From contig NZ_JACHXK010000002.1 of assembly GCF_014192105.1 (NCBI RefSeq), forward strand, positions 679,380-743,379: a stretch of 64,000 bases of DNA. Direction: 5' to 3'. The notes beneath the pieces were generated by a model. It made no database searches, was not told where the DNA came from, and worked only from the letters and a program-made list of their open reading frames with translations. Source of the DNA: Paenibacillus phyllosphaerae. GTDB lineage: Bacteria > Bacillota > Bacilli > Paenibacillales > Paenibacillaceae. A program made the position numbers and the translations under genes. Positions 44,594-53,791 of this stretch are shown one piece after another; position 1 is the first letter of the stretch, and each line of letters opens with the position of its first letter.

Positions 44594-46203
44594 AACAGCC
44601 GGCTCGAACAATCATGGTGCAGGGGACAGCCTCGGATGCGGGCAAAAGTATCATTACGACAGCGCTTTGCCGGATTCTGACGGAGGAAGGCTACCTGGTC
44701 GCTCCCTTCAAGTCGCAGAATATGTCGCTTAACTCTTATGTGACTTGGGACGGGAAGGAAATCGGCCGGGCGCAAGGGATGCAGGCCGACGCATGCGGCA
44801 TTCTGGCAACGACGGATATGAATCCGATCCTGCTGAAGCCGAAAAAGGAGATGGTATCCCAGGTGATCGTGCATGGGAAGCCGCTCGGGGATTTTGCCGC
44901 CCGCACCTACAGGGAAGAGGTGCTGCGAGAAGCGGGGACGATCGTGCAAGAGTCGCTTCATCGCCTGCGCGATGCGTATGACGTCGTTGTGCTCGAGGGA
45001 GCCGGCAGCCCGGCCGAAATTAACTTGAAAGATCGCGATGTCGTTAATATGCGCGCTGCCGGGTGGGCAGAAGCACCGGTCATCCTGGTGGCCGATATCG
45101 ATAGGGGCGGCATGTTCGCGGCGATCGTCGGGACGATGGAGCTGCTCGAACCGCATGAGCGGGACCGGGTGTGCGGGTTCATCGTGAACAAATTCCGAGG
45201 CGATGTTTCCCTGCTGCAGCCGGGACTGGATTGGCTCGAGCAGCGGACGGGCAAGCCGGTATTGGGCGTCGTGCCGTTTTTGCCGAAGCTGGACCTGGAA
45301 GACGAGGATTCCTTATCGCTTGACCAGAAGCTGGCCGCGGGCGACTCTGCATTGAACGGGGACAAAGCAGCGGAATCGCTCGATGTGGCGGTCATCCGCT
45401 TGCCGCATATTTCGAACTTTACCGATATCGATCCACTGCTCGGCGAGCCGGATACGCGTGTTCGTTTTGTAAGAGATGCTGGCGAGTGGGGAGCTCCGGA
45501 TATCGTGATTATCCCCGGCAGCAAAAATACGGTCGACGATCTGCTCTATCTGTACGACAGCGGGCTAGCCGGCCTGCTGGAACGGCATCGCAGCGTCGGT
45601 GGTTACGTCGTCGGCATCTGCGGCGGTTATGAGATGCTCGGCATACGGCTGCTTGACCCGTTTCATAGTGAGTCGGATCGTGATGAAATAAAGGGGCTTG
45701 GATGGTTTCCGTTCCAGGTGACCTTCTCGCAGACCAAGCGGACCGTCCGGGTACATGGCTATGCCGACTTGCCGGGACTTAGCGAACAGCATCCCGTCGA
45801 GGGGTATGAGATTCATACCGGTGCCGTGGATTGGATGCGAGAGGGCGCGGAGGCATCGACATTCGTATCTCAGGGGGAGGATCGCAGCCTAACGCTTGAA
45901 CAAGCCGATCGTCCCTTTGCGCTGCGCGAACACGAGGGAGAAGCATTCTCAGCAGAAGGTTGCGCCTCCGTCTACGGCAAGGTGTGGGGGACGTTCCTGC
46001 ACAGCGTGCTACACAATGATGAGCTTCGCCGGGCTTGGCTCAACCGGGTGAGGATCGGGAAAGGGCTCGAGCCGGTCGCCGAGGTAATCTATACGCGCGA
46101 ACGGCGCGAGCAGGCTTTTGCACGGCTGGCTGCCCATGTCAGGGAGCACGTCGACATCGCGCGCATCAAGCAGCTGATGGGCCTTGGGCAGGAGCGGTCA
46201 TGA
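44590..46203 (+). CDS. cobQ: cobyric acid synthase
   Basis: 537 aa, in an ATGA overlap with cobD. CobQ (CbiP) amidates the corrin side chains b, d, e and g using glutamine. The N-terminal synthetase domain starts MVQGTASDAGKSIITTAL with its P-loop, then KSQNMSLNSYVT and QGMQADA. The C-terminal glutaminase domain has GICGGYEMLG with the catalytic Cys and GYEIHTG. The length is slightly above 500, normal for the family. Its presence without any earlier corrin genes suggests use of imported incomplete corrinoids. Confidence 0.95.
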   Translation: MKQPARTIMVQGTASDAGKSIITTALCRILTEEGYLVAPFKSQNMSLNSYVTWDGKEIGRAQGMQADACGILATTDMNPILLKPKKEMVSQVIVHGKPLGDFAARTYREEVLREAGTIVQESLHRLRDAYDVVVLEGAGSPAEINLKDRDVVNMRAAGWAEAPVILVADIDRGGMFAAIVGTMELLEPHERDRVCGFIVNKFRGDVSLLQPGLDWLEQRTGKPVLGVVPFLPKLDLEDEDSLSLDQKLAAGDSALNGDKAAESLDVAVIRLPHISNFTDIDPLLGEPDTRVRFVRDAGEWGAPDIVIIPGSKNTVDDLLYLYDSGLAGLLERHRSVGGYVVGICGGYEMLGIRLLDPFHSESDRDEIKGLGWFPFQVTFSQTKRTVRVHGYADLPGLSEQHPVEGYEIHTGAVDWMREGAEASTFVSQGEDRSLTLEQADRPFALREHEGEAFSAEGCASVYGKVWGTFLHSVLHNDELRRAWLNRVRIGKGLEPVAEVIYTRERREQAFARLAAHVREHVDIARIKQLMGLGQERS

Positions 46204-46913
46204 GCCAGCCTTTTCGCAGCGGAACGCATTGGTCCTCGACGATATGGCCCGGACTGAGCGCATCATTCGACGACGAGCAGATTATTCTTCGGAGCGGGCA
46301 ATTGCTGGAGACGCTGAGCAGCAGCGTGTATGGAGGCGGTAGCGGCGTCTGGGCCCATGCATTCGTTAACCGCAAAGTGCCGCTCTCGTACCGCAGCGGA
46401 GATCCGGTTGAAGATCTGCGGGAGATGATCCGGAAAGCTCGATTGCCTGCCGAGGCTACGGTCGGGCTACTGACAGCGGCCAAGCTGACACATGCTTCCG
46501 TGCATGAAGAGGCGGGCGACAGGTTTAATATTGTCTGCCTGGCTACGGCGGGGATTGGCAATGCAGCGAGGGCCGGTGCCGAGCGTCAGGTATTCTCGGC
46601 TTATTCGGCAGGCACGATCAACATCTTCGTGTTGATCGACGGCCAGTTGTCTCCCTCGGCAATGGTAGGCGCGATCATTACGGCGACGGAGGCCAAGTGC
46701 GCGGCATTGCAGGATCTGGGCATTCCCGATCCGGTGCATGGCGTCATCGCGACAGGTACGACGACCGATTCGGTCGTAATTGCCGTCAGCCAGAACGCGG
46801 ATTTCGGCGCCGTCCATGCCTATGCCGGAGCTGCGACGACGCTAGGCAATACGCTTGGCCGGGCGGTGTATCGGACCGTGTATGAGTCGGTGAAGACCAG
46901 GGATGAACTATGA
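46200..46913 (+). CDS. cbiZ: adenosylcobinamide amidohydrolase CbiZ
   Basis: 237 aa from ATG 46200, in an ATGA overlap with cobQ. CbiZ cleaves the aminopropanol side of cobinamides to give cobyric acid, letting CbiB and CobD rebuild the nucleotide loop. GGGSGVWAHAFVNRKVPLSYR (in part), TAGIGNAARAG, GTINIFVLIDGQLS and ATGTTTDSVVIA fit the family. It is the last gene of the operon before the terminator. With both CobU and CbiZ present, this organism could salvage by two routes. Confidence 0.93.
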   Translation: MSQPFRSGTHWSSTIWPGLSASFDDEQIILRSGQLLETLSSSVYGGGSGVWAHAFVNRKVPLSYRSGDPVEDLREMIRKARLPAEATVGLLTAAKLTHASVHEEAGDRFNIVCLATAGIGNAARAGAERQVFSAYSAGTINIFVLIDGQLSPSAMVGAIITATEAKCAALQDLGIPDPVHGVIATGTTTDSVVIAVSQNADFGAVHAYAGAATTLGNTLGRAVYRTVYESVKTRDEL

Positions 46914-46945
46914 TAGTCAAGCGACAACTAAAGTGAAGCGAGCGT

Positions 46946-46979
46946 AACCTTCGTCTGCATGCAGGCGGAGGTTTTTTTG
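46946..46979 (+). terminator. terminator of the cobalamin operon
   Basis: AACCTTCGTCTGC (46946-46958) pairs with GCAGGCGGAGGTT (46961-46973), two wobbles, then a T run. Confidence 0.92.
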
Positions 46980-47170
46980 GCGATCCGGTGAATCTTAGTG
47001 GATGAATCGGACAAGAGCTACGGAATTGTGGGCTGTACAGTTGATTAAGTGTGGCTGAGTGGGGGATTGAGCGGTGAATAGTGAGATGAGGAAATGTGGT
47101 TGATTGAGGCTCGTGCTACGGGATCGTGGTCAGCAGGGATATAGCACGTTCAAGCATTACGGCAATGAGC

Positions 47171-47209
47171 AAGACGAAACGCCGCTTGTTACCCGCGTCT
47201 CGTCTTTTC
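47171..47209. other. hairpin at the 3' side of gluQ
   Basis: AAGACGA (47171-47177) with TCGTCTT (47200-47206) and inner ACGC/GCGT. The T-rich side faces the + strand, so it suits readthrough from cbiZ better than the end of gluQ. The rest of 46980-47211 shows no gene. Confidence 0.4.
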
Positions 47210-47211
47210 TC

Positions 47212-48177
47212 TTATCCGGTGAGATAGCGCATCAGCTCGTCCGTGACGACAACTGCTTCCTTCGGAATGCGGTCCAAAGCGAACTCGCTCACCAGTTCGC
47301 TCGCGCGAACCGGTTCCGGCTGCGGGAGCAGCCCGCTCAAGGCTGCCAGCCAGCCGATGATCCGCTCCGGGCTGACGCCGGCTTCGCGCAGGCTGGCGAG
47401 CGCGATGGAACCGTGCCGCTTGGCAAGGCGCTTCCCGTCGGTACCGTTCAGCAGCGGCACATGGGCAAAACGCGGCGCGGGCAAGCCAAGCGCCTCATAG
47501 AGCATCAGCTGGCGGGGCGTCGAATCGAGCAGATCGTAACCGCGCAGCACATCGGTTACGCCCATCGCGGCGTCATCGACGACGACGGCCAGCTGATAGC
47601 TGATAATGCCGTCCGCCCGCCGAACGACGAAATCCCCGCCCCCGCCGGCGGCGAACGTCTGCCAGCCGGCTGTTTCATCATGGAACGTATAGGGACCTTC
47701 CGCCGCGCGAAAACGCAGGGACGGCGTCTTGGATAACGCTCTCTCCGCGCGTTCTGCTTCCGTTAGCCGCGAACAGGTCCCCGGATATACAGGGCCTTCG
47801 CTTCCAAGACCGTGCGGCGCGCTGGCGATGGACAGCAGTTCCGCGCGGCTGCAGTAGCAAGGATACAGCAAGTGCTGTTGCTCCAACTGGTCCAATGCTG
47901 ACGCATACAGATGCTCCCGTTCGCTTTGCGTATAGGGGGCATGCGGTCCGCCCATATCCGGGCCTTCATCCCAGTCGAGTCCCAGCCAACGCAGGTCGGC
48001 GAGTGCCTGCTCCGCAAGCTCCGGCTTGCAGCGCGGTTTGTCGATATCCTCCATGCGCATGATGAAACTGCCGTTCATGCTGCGGATCTGCAGCCACGAC
48101 AAGAGCGCCGTCCGGGCGTTGCCGATATGCATATATCCAGAGGGGGTAGGGGCGAAACGTCCTCGGATGTGGCTCAT
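47212..48177 (-). CDS. gluQ: glutamyl-Q tRNA(Asp) synthetase
   Basis: 321 aa, ATG at 48177 with AAAGGAG upstream on this strand. It is a GltX paralogue without the anticodon-binding domain. It loads glutamate onto queuosine in tRNA-Asp. The HIGH-type motif is [19 protein letters not shown], zinc ligands include CYC and PGTC, and KRLAKRHG replaces KMSKS. The C terminus ends after the catalytic domain plus a short tail, consistent with the truncated form. It is single-gene, divergent from hrpB across a tandem-repeat region. Confidence 0.92.
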   Translation of the reverse strand: MSHIRGRFAPTPSGYMHIGNARTALLSWLQIRSMNGSFIMRMEDIDKPRCKPELAEQALADLRWLGLDWDEGPDMGGPHAPYTQSEREHLYASALDQLEQQHLLYPCYCSRAELLSIASAPHGLGSEGPVYPGTCSRLTEAERAERALSKTPSLRFRAAEGPYTFHDETAGWQTFAAGGGGDFVVRRADGIISYQLAVVVDDAAMGVTDVLRGYDLLDSTPRQLMLYEALGLPAPRFAHVPLLNGTDGKRLAKRHGSIALASLREAGVSPERIIGWLAALSGLLPQPEPVRASELVSEFALDRIPKEAVVVTDELMRYLTG

Positions 48178-48214
48178 TATTCATTCTCCTTTCGTGAAGG
48201 AAGGTTGTTACTGT

Positions 48215-48396
48215 GAATGGAATGCTGATCGTCCTACCGGCCGCTCAAGCCAATCCATATGAATGGAATGCTGATCGTCCTACCGGCCGCTCAAACCAAT
48301 CCCTATGAATGGAATGCTGATCGTCCTACCGGCCGCTCAAACCAATCCACATGAATGGAATGCTGATCGTCCTACCGGCCGCTCAAACCAATCCAT
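48215..48396. repeat. 46-bp tandem repeat, four copies
   Basis: Copies start at 48215, 48261, 48307 and 48353. Each begins GAATGGAATGCTGATCGTCC and continues with TACCGGCCGCTC; the only differences are a G/A at one site and the last 3-4 bases. There are no spacers between copies. The block starts 38 bp upstream of the gluQ start codon. Each unit contains CGGCCG. No promoter or start signal of my recognition is repeated. Confidence 0.95.
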
Positions 48397-48574
48397 TTCT
48401 TATGCCACATTTTAGCACGTCCCTCCGAACGCCCGCAATGAATGCTAAGCAGGCCGCTCATCACTCGACCTAGCAGGTATCATGCTATCTTTTGCCGGCC
48501 AACGTCCCTATAATAGAGGCAGCAGACCATGAACTGGTCCATGGCAGACGTAATTATGAACAAGGGGAAGAAGC
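48397..48574. other. non-coding region upstream of hrpB
   Basis: About 178 bp without a gene. A TATAAT at 48509-48514 could be the hrpB -10, but no good -35 precedes it. Nothing else is recognised. Confidence 0.4.
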
Positions 48575-51058
48575 ATGAACCGATTACCTATCGACGAAGT
48601 ACTGCCGGAACTTGCGCAAGTCCTCCAAGCCACGTCCAACGCGGTGCTGGTGGCTGCGCCCGGCGCTGGCAAAACAACCCGTATTCCGCTTGCGCTTCTC
48701 GGCGAGCATTGGCTGGACAGCCAGCGGATTCTAATGCTGGAGCCACGGCGGATCGCGGCACGATCGGCAGCCCGTTTCATGGCGGCCTCCATAGGCGAAC
48801 AAGCTGGGGGAACCGTTGGCTATAGAGTGCGCATGGACACGAAAGTCGGACCTTCCACGCGAATCGAGGTCGTGACGGAAGGCGTGCTGACCCGCATGCT
48901 GCAGCATGATCCGGCCCTGGAAGGCGTCGGGCTTGTCATCTTCGACGAATTTCACGAGCGTCATCTGAACTCGGATCTCGGACTTGCGCTCTGTCTGCAG
49001 ACGCAAGCTCTGTTCCGGGAAGATTTACGCATCCTGGTCATGTCGGCCACGATCGAGGCGGAGCCGATCGCCGAGCTGCTCGGCGGTGCGCCGGTCACCA
49101 TAAGCGAAGGACGAGCCTATCCGGTCGATACAATCTATCAAGCAGTACGCCAAGAAGGACGTCTCGAGGAGGCTGTCGTTCCCGCGCTTCTCGAAGCGAT
49201 CGCGAAGCATGAAGGCGACATTCTCGTATTTCTGCCTGGAGCGGGTGAAATCAGGCGCGTGCAAGGACGTCTGGCAAGCGCGGGTCTACCTGCCGGGGTC
49301 GACGTAACGCCACTCTACGGCGGCATGCCGGCGGAGGCACAGGACAAGGCGGTATCGGCCGCAGAACAAGGCAGGCGAAAAATCGTGCTGGCTACCTCCA
49401 TCGCCGAATCCAGCGTCACGGTCCGCGGCGTCCGCATCGTCATCGACGGCGGGCTGAGCCGCGTGCCGAAATTCTCGCCGCGTACCGGAATGGCGCGCCT
49501 CGAGACGGTGCCGGTCTCGGTGGCCTCGGCCGATCAGCGGCGCGGCCGCGCAGGCAGGGAAGCGCCCGGCGTATGCTACCGGCTGTGGACGGAAGAGCAG
49601 CATCGGCAGCTGCCGCCGCAGAGCGAGCCGGAGATCCGGGCCGCCGATATGGCGCCGCTGGCGTTGGAGCTTGCAGTCTGGGGCATCGCGGACCCCAGCG
49701 AGCTGGAGTGGCTGGATGCTCCGCCAGCCGCGGCATACGGCCAGGCGACGCAGCTGCTCGCCGAGCTTGGGGCGACCGAACCCGGCGCCCCCGGCACGCC
49801 GACGAGCCACGGCCGAGCCATGGCCGAGCTCGGCATGCATCCGCGTCTGTCCCATATGGTGATGAAAGCTACGGAACTCGGACTTGGCGGGGCCGCTTGC
49901 GAGCTGGCGGCGCTGTTAAGCGACCGCGACCCGCTGCGTACCCGGAGCGTCGACATGAGGCTCCGCCTTGCGGCGCTTCAAGGCAACTCGAAAGAAGAGG
50001 GGGATGAAGCCGCCCTGCGCCGAATGGCGGAAGAATCGCGGCAATGGAAGCAGGCACTGGGCTTGCCAACGGGCAAGAGCAGCCGCGAGAGCGCGGAGTC
50101 CTGCGGCTTACTGCTCGCTTTCGCTTATCCCGATCGTATCGCCCAGCGTCGTCCCGACGGCCGATTCCTGCTCAGCGGCGGGCGCGGCGCGGCGATCGCT
50201 GAATTGCAGCCTTTGTCGGGCGCGGCATTCCTTGTAGCCGCTGAGCTCGATGATACGGGAACGGACAGCCGCATCCGTCTAGCCGCCCCCATCGCCTTGG
50301 AGGAGCTGCATGCGCACTGCGCGCAGCTAATCCAAGAGGAGACCGAGGTGCGTTGGGACCGCGGAGCGGAGGCGGTACGGGCGCGCAGGCGGACGCGACT
50401 GGGGTCCCTGGTCCTGCGAGAAGGTCCTCTGCCGGACCCGGACCCGGCACTCGTGATGGCTGCCTTGTTCCATGGTCTGCGCGAGCAGGGGCTTGGCCTC
50501 TTGCCATGGACGAAGCCGGCGAGACAACTGCAAGCGCGCGCCTTACTCATGCGCAAGCATAATGCGTCTTGGCCGGATCTATCCGAGGAGGGGCTTCTGG
50601 ATTCGCTCGAAGCGTGGCTGGCTCCATACGTATCCGGCATCCGCAGCCGCTCGGAGCTTGGCAAGCTGAACATGACCTCGATCATCGAGAACCTGCTCTC
50701 GTGGCAGGAACGCCAGCAGCTTGAGTCCGAGGTACCGACGCATCTGACCGTGCCGAGCGGCTCGCGCATCCCGGTCGACTACAGCGATCCGGACAGCCCG
50801 TTCCTGGCGGTTCGGCTGCAGGAGCTGTTCGGTCTGACGGCTACGCCGCGCATCGCCGGGGGCAAACTTCCGGTGACGCTGCACCTCCTGTCGCCGGCAC
50901 ATCGTCCCGTCCAGGTGACCCGCGATTTGGCGAGTTTTTGGCAAGACGCTTATTTTGAAGTGAAGAAGGATCTGAAAGGGCGTTACCCGAAGCATTACTG
51001 GCCGGATAATCCGCTCGAGGCCGCCCCGACCAATCGGGCCAAGCCTCGCCAGCATTAA
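48575..51058 (+). CDS. hrpB: ATP-dependent helicase HrpB
   Basis: 827 aa, ATG with AAGGGGAAG upstream. It is a DEAH/RHA-type helicase: Walker A APGAGKTT (about 28-35), DEFHERHL as the DEAH-like box, SATIEAEP, and the RNA-helicase motifs ATSIAESSVT and QRRGRAGR. The C-terminal HrpB-specific region ends LKGRYPKHYWPDNPLEA, a strong family mark. The length is typical (about 820). It probably acts on RNA. Its role is not well defined in bacteria. Confidence 0.94.
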   Translation: MNRLPIDEVLPELAQVLQATSNAVLVAAPGAGKTTRIPLALLGEHWLDSQRILMLEPRRIAARSAARFMAASIGEQAGGTVGYRVRMDTKVGPSTRIEVVTEGVLTRMLQHDPALEGVGLVIFDEFHERHLNSDLGLALCLQTQALFREDLRILVMSATIEAEPIAELLGGAPVTISEGRAYPVDTIYQAVRQEGRLEEAVVPALLEAIAKHEGDILVFLPGAGEIRRVQGRLASAGLPAGVDVTPLYGGMPAEAQDKAVSAAEQGRRKIVLATSIAESSVTVRGVRIVIDGGLSRVPKFSPRTGMARLETVPVSVASADQRRGRAGREAPGVCYRLWTEEQHRQLPPQSEPEIRAADMAPLALELAVWGIADPSELEWLDAPPAAAYGQATQLLAELGATEPGAPGTPTSHGRAMAELGMHPRLSHMVMKATELGLGGAACELAALLSDRDPLRTRSVDMRLRLAALQGNSKEEGDEAALRRMAEESRQWKQALGLPTGKSSRESAESCGLLLAFAYPDRIAQRRPDGRFLLSGGRGAAIAELQPLSGAAFLVAAELDDTGTDSRIRLAAPIALEELHAHCAQLIQEETEVRWDRGAEAVRARRRTRLGSLVLREGPLPDPDPALVMAALFHGLREQGLGLLPWTKPARQLQARALLMRKHNASWPDLSEEGLLDSLEAWLAPYVSGIRSRSELGKLNMTSIIENLLSWQERQQLESEVPTHLTVPSGSRIPVDYSDPDSPFLAVRLQELFGLTATPRIAGGKLPVTLHLLSPAHRPVQVTRDLASFWQDAYFEVKKDLKGRYPKHYWPDNPLEAAPTNRAKPRQH

Positions 51059-51106
51059 CGCTTCATACGCGGTCCGCCCAAGAACGAAGGGGAGAGGGGA
51101 AAGGCT

Positions 51107-51382
51107 ATGATCGCGATTGTCGTCTATATACTAATCGTTAATATTGTGGCGTTCTCGCTCATGGGAAGCGACAAAACGCTTGCGAAGAAGGGCAAACGCC
51201 GCATCTCCGAACGCAGGCTGCTCACTTATGCCGCGCTTGGCGGTTCGGTAGGCGCTTATGTGGGGATGCGCGCCTTCCGCCACAAAACGAAGCATGCCAA
51301 GTTCTTTATCAGCCTGCCGCTGATGGTCATTGCGCACGTCATTCTATTCGGCGCATTATTCCGCTGGTTGATGGCCTCATAA
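51107..51382 (+). CDS. DUF1294 small membrane protein
   Basis: 91 aa, ATG with GGGGAAAGG upstream. It has two or three hydrophobic segments (IVVYILIVNIVAFSLMG at the N terminus; LPLMVIAHVILFGALFRW at the end). Between them is GSDKTLAKKGKRRISERRLL and HKTKHAKF, the DUF1294 signature. The function is unknown. It begins 48 nt after hrpB and may be co-transcribed with it. Confidence 0.88.
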   Translation: MIAIVVYILIVNIVAFSLMGSDKTLAKKGKRRISERRLLTYAALGGSVGAYVGMRAFRHKTKHAKFFISLPLMVIAHVILFGALFRWLMAS

Positions 51383-51412
51383 TGGCGCATGGGCAGGAGA
51401 AATCGGCCAGTA

Positions 51413-51452
51413 TTGGCACGGATTGACTGCCAAGCATGGCATATGTTATATT
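51413..51452 (+). promoter_or_regulatory. promoter with overlapping operator-like repeat, upstream of helD-like gene
   Basis: TTGACT (51423-51428), an 18-bp spacer and TATATT (51447-51452) with a TGn extension. An inverted repeat TTGGCA (51413-51418) and TGCCAA (51428-51433) brackets the -35. Confidence 0.65.
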
Positions 51453-51458
51453 GGTCAC

Positions 51459-51545
51459 TCGCTCATGGCTGCGAGAGGCCATGATATACGAACGAGGAAA
51501 CCGTAAAGCCGCATGACTGAACATGCGGCTTTACGGTTTTCATCA
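51459..51545 (+). ncRNA. candidate short leader RNA or attenuator
   Basis: The predicted transcript from the promoter above forms a first stem, TCATGGC (51463-51469) with GCCATGA (51478-51484), then an intrinsic terminator. It would be about 85 nt. It may be the leader of the downstream helD-like gene or a separate small RNA. Confidence 0.4.
51498..51543 (+). terminator. strong terminator or attenuator before the helD-like gene
   Basis: A perfect 18-bp stem (51498-51515 with 51522-51539) and a 6-nt loop, then T. It lies between the promoter and the gene. Confidence 0.93.
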
Positions 51546-51589
51546 CGCATCAGCTCGTATGAGGGCTGATTATGGGGGGTAACTGACTT

Positions 51590-53671
51590 TTGAATGCTCA
51601 AAGTGCCTTTCAACACGAGACGAAACGTCTTGAGGATGTGCTGGGGCAAATCAACAAGCAGCTGGGCAAGATCGGACCGCGCTACACGGGGGACGATTTC
51701 ACCGAGCAGATGCTGGATTTGCAGACCGAGCAGCGGAGAGAGCGGCTTGAGGTGTCGAAGAAGGAGCCGTATTTCGGACGGTTGGATTTTCAAGAGGACG
51801 CAGAAGACGCTGCCAAGCCGTTATACATCGGCAAAGCGGGCGTTGCGCACGAGAACTCGAATGATCTGCTGGTGGTCGATTGGCGAGCGCCTGTAGCGAG
51901 CCTGTTCTACGCGTTCAGCGGCGGGGAGTCGCCTGTCGCTTACGAGTCGCCGGACGGCACCGTGGAAGGGCTCGTTCACTTGAAGCGCAACCTGATGGTG
52001 CGCGACAGCGCGCTCGAACGCTTGGTCGACAGCTATACCCGGGGCCAAGAGGAAGAAGCGGTCACCGATGAATTCTTGCTGTACCGGCTCGGCGAGAGCA
52101 AGGACAACAAGCTGCGCGACATCGTCTCGACCATCCAGCAGGAGCAGGACAAGATTATCCGCACCGAGAAGAACAAGGCCGTCTTCATTCAAGGGGTGGC
52201 CGGCAGCGGGAAGACGACCGTGGCGCTTCATCGCCTGGCCTTCTTGCTGTATCAGTACGCCGATCGGATTCGCGCCGAGCGCATGGTTATTTTCGCGCCG
52301 AACCGCATGTTCCTCGATTATATTTCCGGCGTGCTGCCGGAGCTCGGCGTAGGCGATATTCTTCAGACGACCTATTCGGATTGGGCGCTGGAAACGTTGC
52401 AGAATACGGTTCGAATGGACGATTCCGCGGACGCGCTCGAGTATTGGTTCGAGCATCCGCGTACCCGCCAGGAGATGGAACAGTCGTCCGGCCGCCAGAA
52501 GGGAAGCATCCGCTTCAAGGAAGCCATCGACGCTAAGCTTCGGGAGATGGAGGCCGCGCTGCTGCCGACGGAGCCGTTCGAGCCGTTGCCCCGCATGAAG
52601 CTCGTCCCTGGCAAAATCGCGGAATGGCTCGCAACCGACGAAGTCGGCGAGCCGATCATGCGCCGCAGAGAACGGATCATCAGCCGCCTGAAGCGGTGGC
52701 TCGAATCGGAGTGGAAAGCCCGCGGCTTAACCGACAAGAAGCTGAAGTCCCAGGCGACCTCCAAACTCAACGCCTATGGGAAGAAAATTCCTTCCTACAC
52801 GGCAGCCTCCTTGTACGCGGCCATTATGGATGATGAAGCAGTAGGCGACCTGCTGCCGGCTAAAGTGCGCACCGAAACGAAGAAGCGGGTCAAGAAGGGG
52901 CTGGCCGCGGCAGAGGATCTGGCGCCGCTCGTCTATATCCAGCTGAGGCTGTTCGGGCGGGATCAGCCGGCCTACGATCACGTCGTCATCGACGAAGCGC
53001 AGGACTATTCGCCGTTCCAGCTCGAATCGCTCCGCCTGTGCCAGCGTCAGCCATCGATGACGGTGCTTGGCGATCTCCAGCAAGGGATCCACGGTTATGC
53101 CGGCATACATAGCTGGCTGGAGCTGTCGTCGTTGTTCGCGCTGGAAGACAGCGGCTACTTCGAGCTGGATCGCAGCTACCGCTCTACCACGGAGATTATC
53201 GAGTTCGCCAATCAGGTGCTGCGCGGCATGGGCGATGGCGTCAAGCCGGCCGTTCCGGTGTTCCGCAGCGGAGAGCCTGTAGACGTGACGCATGTAGCAG
53301 AAACGGAACGACTGACGCGAATCGCTCAGACCGTGCAAGCATGGCAGCAAGGCGGCAGCTACAAGACCATCGCGGTGCTCGGCCGTACGGCCCAATCGTG
53401 CGAAGCGATCGGCGATCAGCTGCAGGCTTCCGGCATTACCGCCTCGATCGTGCGTAACAAGCAGGAAGCGTACGGCGGCGGCATTACCGTCGTTCCGGTC
53501 TATTTGGCCAAGGGACTGGAATTCGATGCGGTCATCATTGCCGATTCGGACGCGGACAGCTACAGCCCGGACGATGCGAAATTGCTATACGTGGGCTGCA
53601 CCCGTGCGCTTCACAAGTTGGAGTTGTTCCATAGCGGCGAAGTGACGACGCTGATCCAAGCATCCTCGTAG
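51590..53671 (+). CDS. helD: HelD-like RNA polymerase recycling motor (short paralogue)
   Basis: 693 aa, TTG start with GGGGGG about 10 nt upstream. It is a UvrD-like superfamily 1 motor. Its N terminus (HETKRLEDVLGQINKQLGKI and then YFGRLDFQEDAEDA) resembles HelD, not UvrD. Walker A GVAGSGKT is at 202-209, with VIDEAQDYSPFQL, the Walker B motif, and DRSYRSTTEI and VYLAKGLEFDAV. HelD removes stalled RNA polymerase from DNA. It is about 80 residues shorter than B. subtilis HelD (774 aa). A second HelD begins at 63.7 kb, so this may have a specialised role. Its leader carries a terminator. Confidence 0.85.
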   Translation: MNAQSAFQHETKRLEDVLGQINKQLGKIGPRYTGDDFTEQMLDLQTEQRRERLEVSKKEPYFGRLDFQEDAEDAAKPLYIGKAGVAHENSNDLLVVDWRAPVASLFYAFSGGESPVAYESPDGTVEGLVHLKRNLMVRDSALERLVDSYTRGQEEEAVTDEFLLYRLGESKDNKLRDIVSTIQQEQDKIIRTEKNKAVFIQGVAGSGKTTVALHRLAFLLYQYADRIRAERMVIFAPNRMFLDYISGVLPELGVGDILQTTYSDWALETLQNTVRMDDSADALEYWFEHPRTRQEMEQSSGRQKGSIRFKEAIDAKLREMEAALLPTEPFEPLPRMKLVPGKIAEWLATDEVGEPIMRRRERIISRLKRWLESEWKARGLTDKKLKSQATSKLNAYGKKIPSYTAASLYAAIMDDEAVGDLLPAKVRTETKKRVKKGLAAAEDLAPLVYIQLRLFGRDQPAYDHVVIDEAQDYSPFQLESLRLCQRQPSMTVLGDLQQGIHGYAGIHSWLELSSLFALEDSGYFELDRSYRSTTEIIEFANQVLRGMGDGVKPAVPVFRSGEPVDVTHVAETERLTRIAQTVQAWQQGGSYKTIAVLGRTAQSCEAIGDQLQASGITASIVRNKQEAYGGGITVVPVYLAKGLEFDAVIIADSDADSYSPDDAKLLYVGCTRALHKLELFHSGEVTTLIQASS

Positions 53672-53690
53672 ATCGATAGATGGAGATTGA

Positions 53691-53713
53691 CCCCGCCTTC
53701 GGGCGGGTTTTTT
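53691..53713 (+). terminator. terminator after the helD-like gene
   Basis: CCCGCC (53692-53697), a TTCG loop, GGCGGG (53702-53707), then TTTTTT. Confidence 0.92.
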
Positions 53714-53791
53714 CGTGTTTTGCATCCATAAAGGGTATGAATGCGTACGTAGTGAGGGAATGTGAAGATGGAAAGGAATGTGATCGTAACG

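Noticed and set aside
47104-47736. 210-codon frame on the + strand opposite gluQ
   Set aside because: gluQ on the other strand has all synthetase motifs; this frame does not match any family.
48215-48396. CRISPR array
   Set aside because: Copies are contiguous with no unique spacers, and no cas genes are present.
53762-53791. Upstream in-frame starts for the EcsC gene
   Set aside because: Possible, but the ribosome binding sites fit no better; kept ATG 53792 with reduced certainty.
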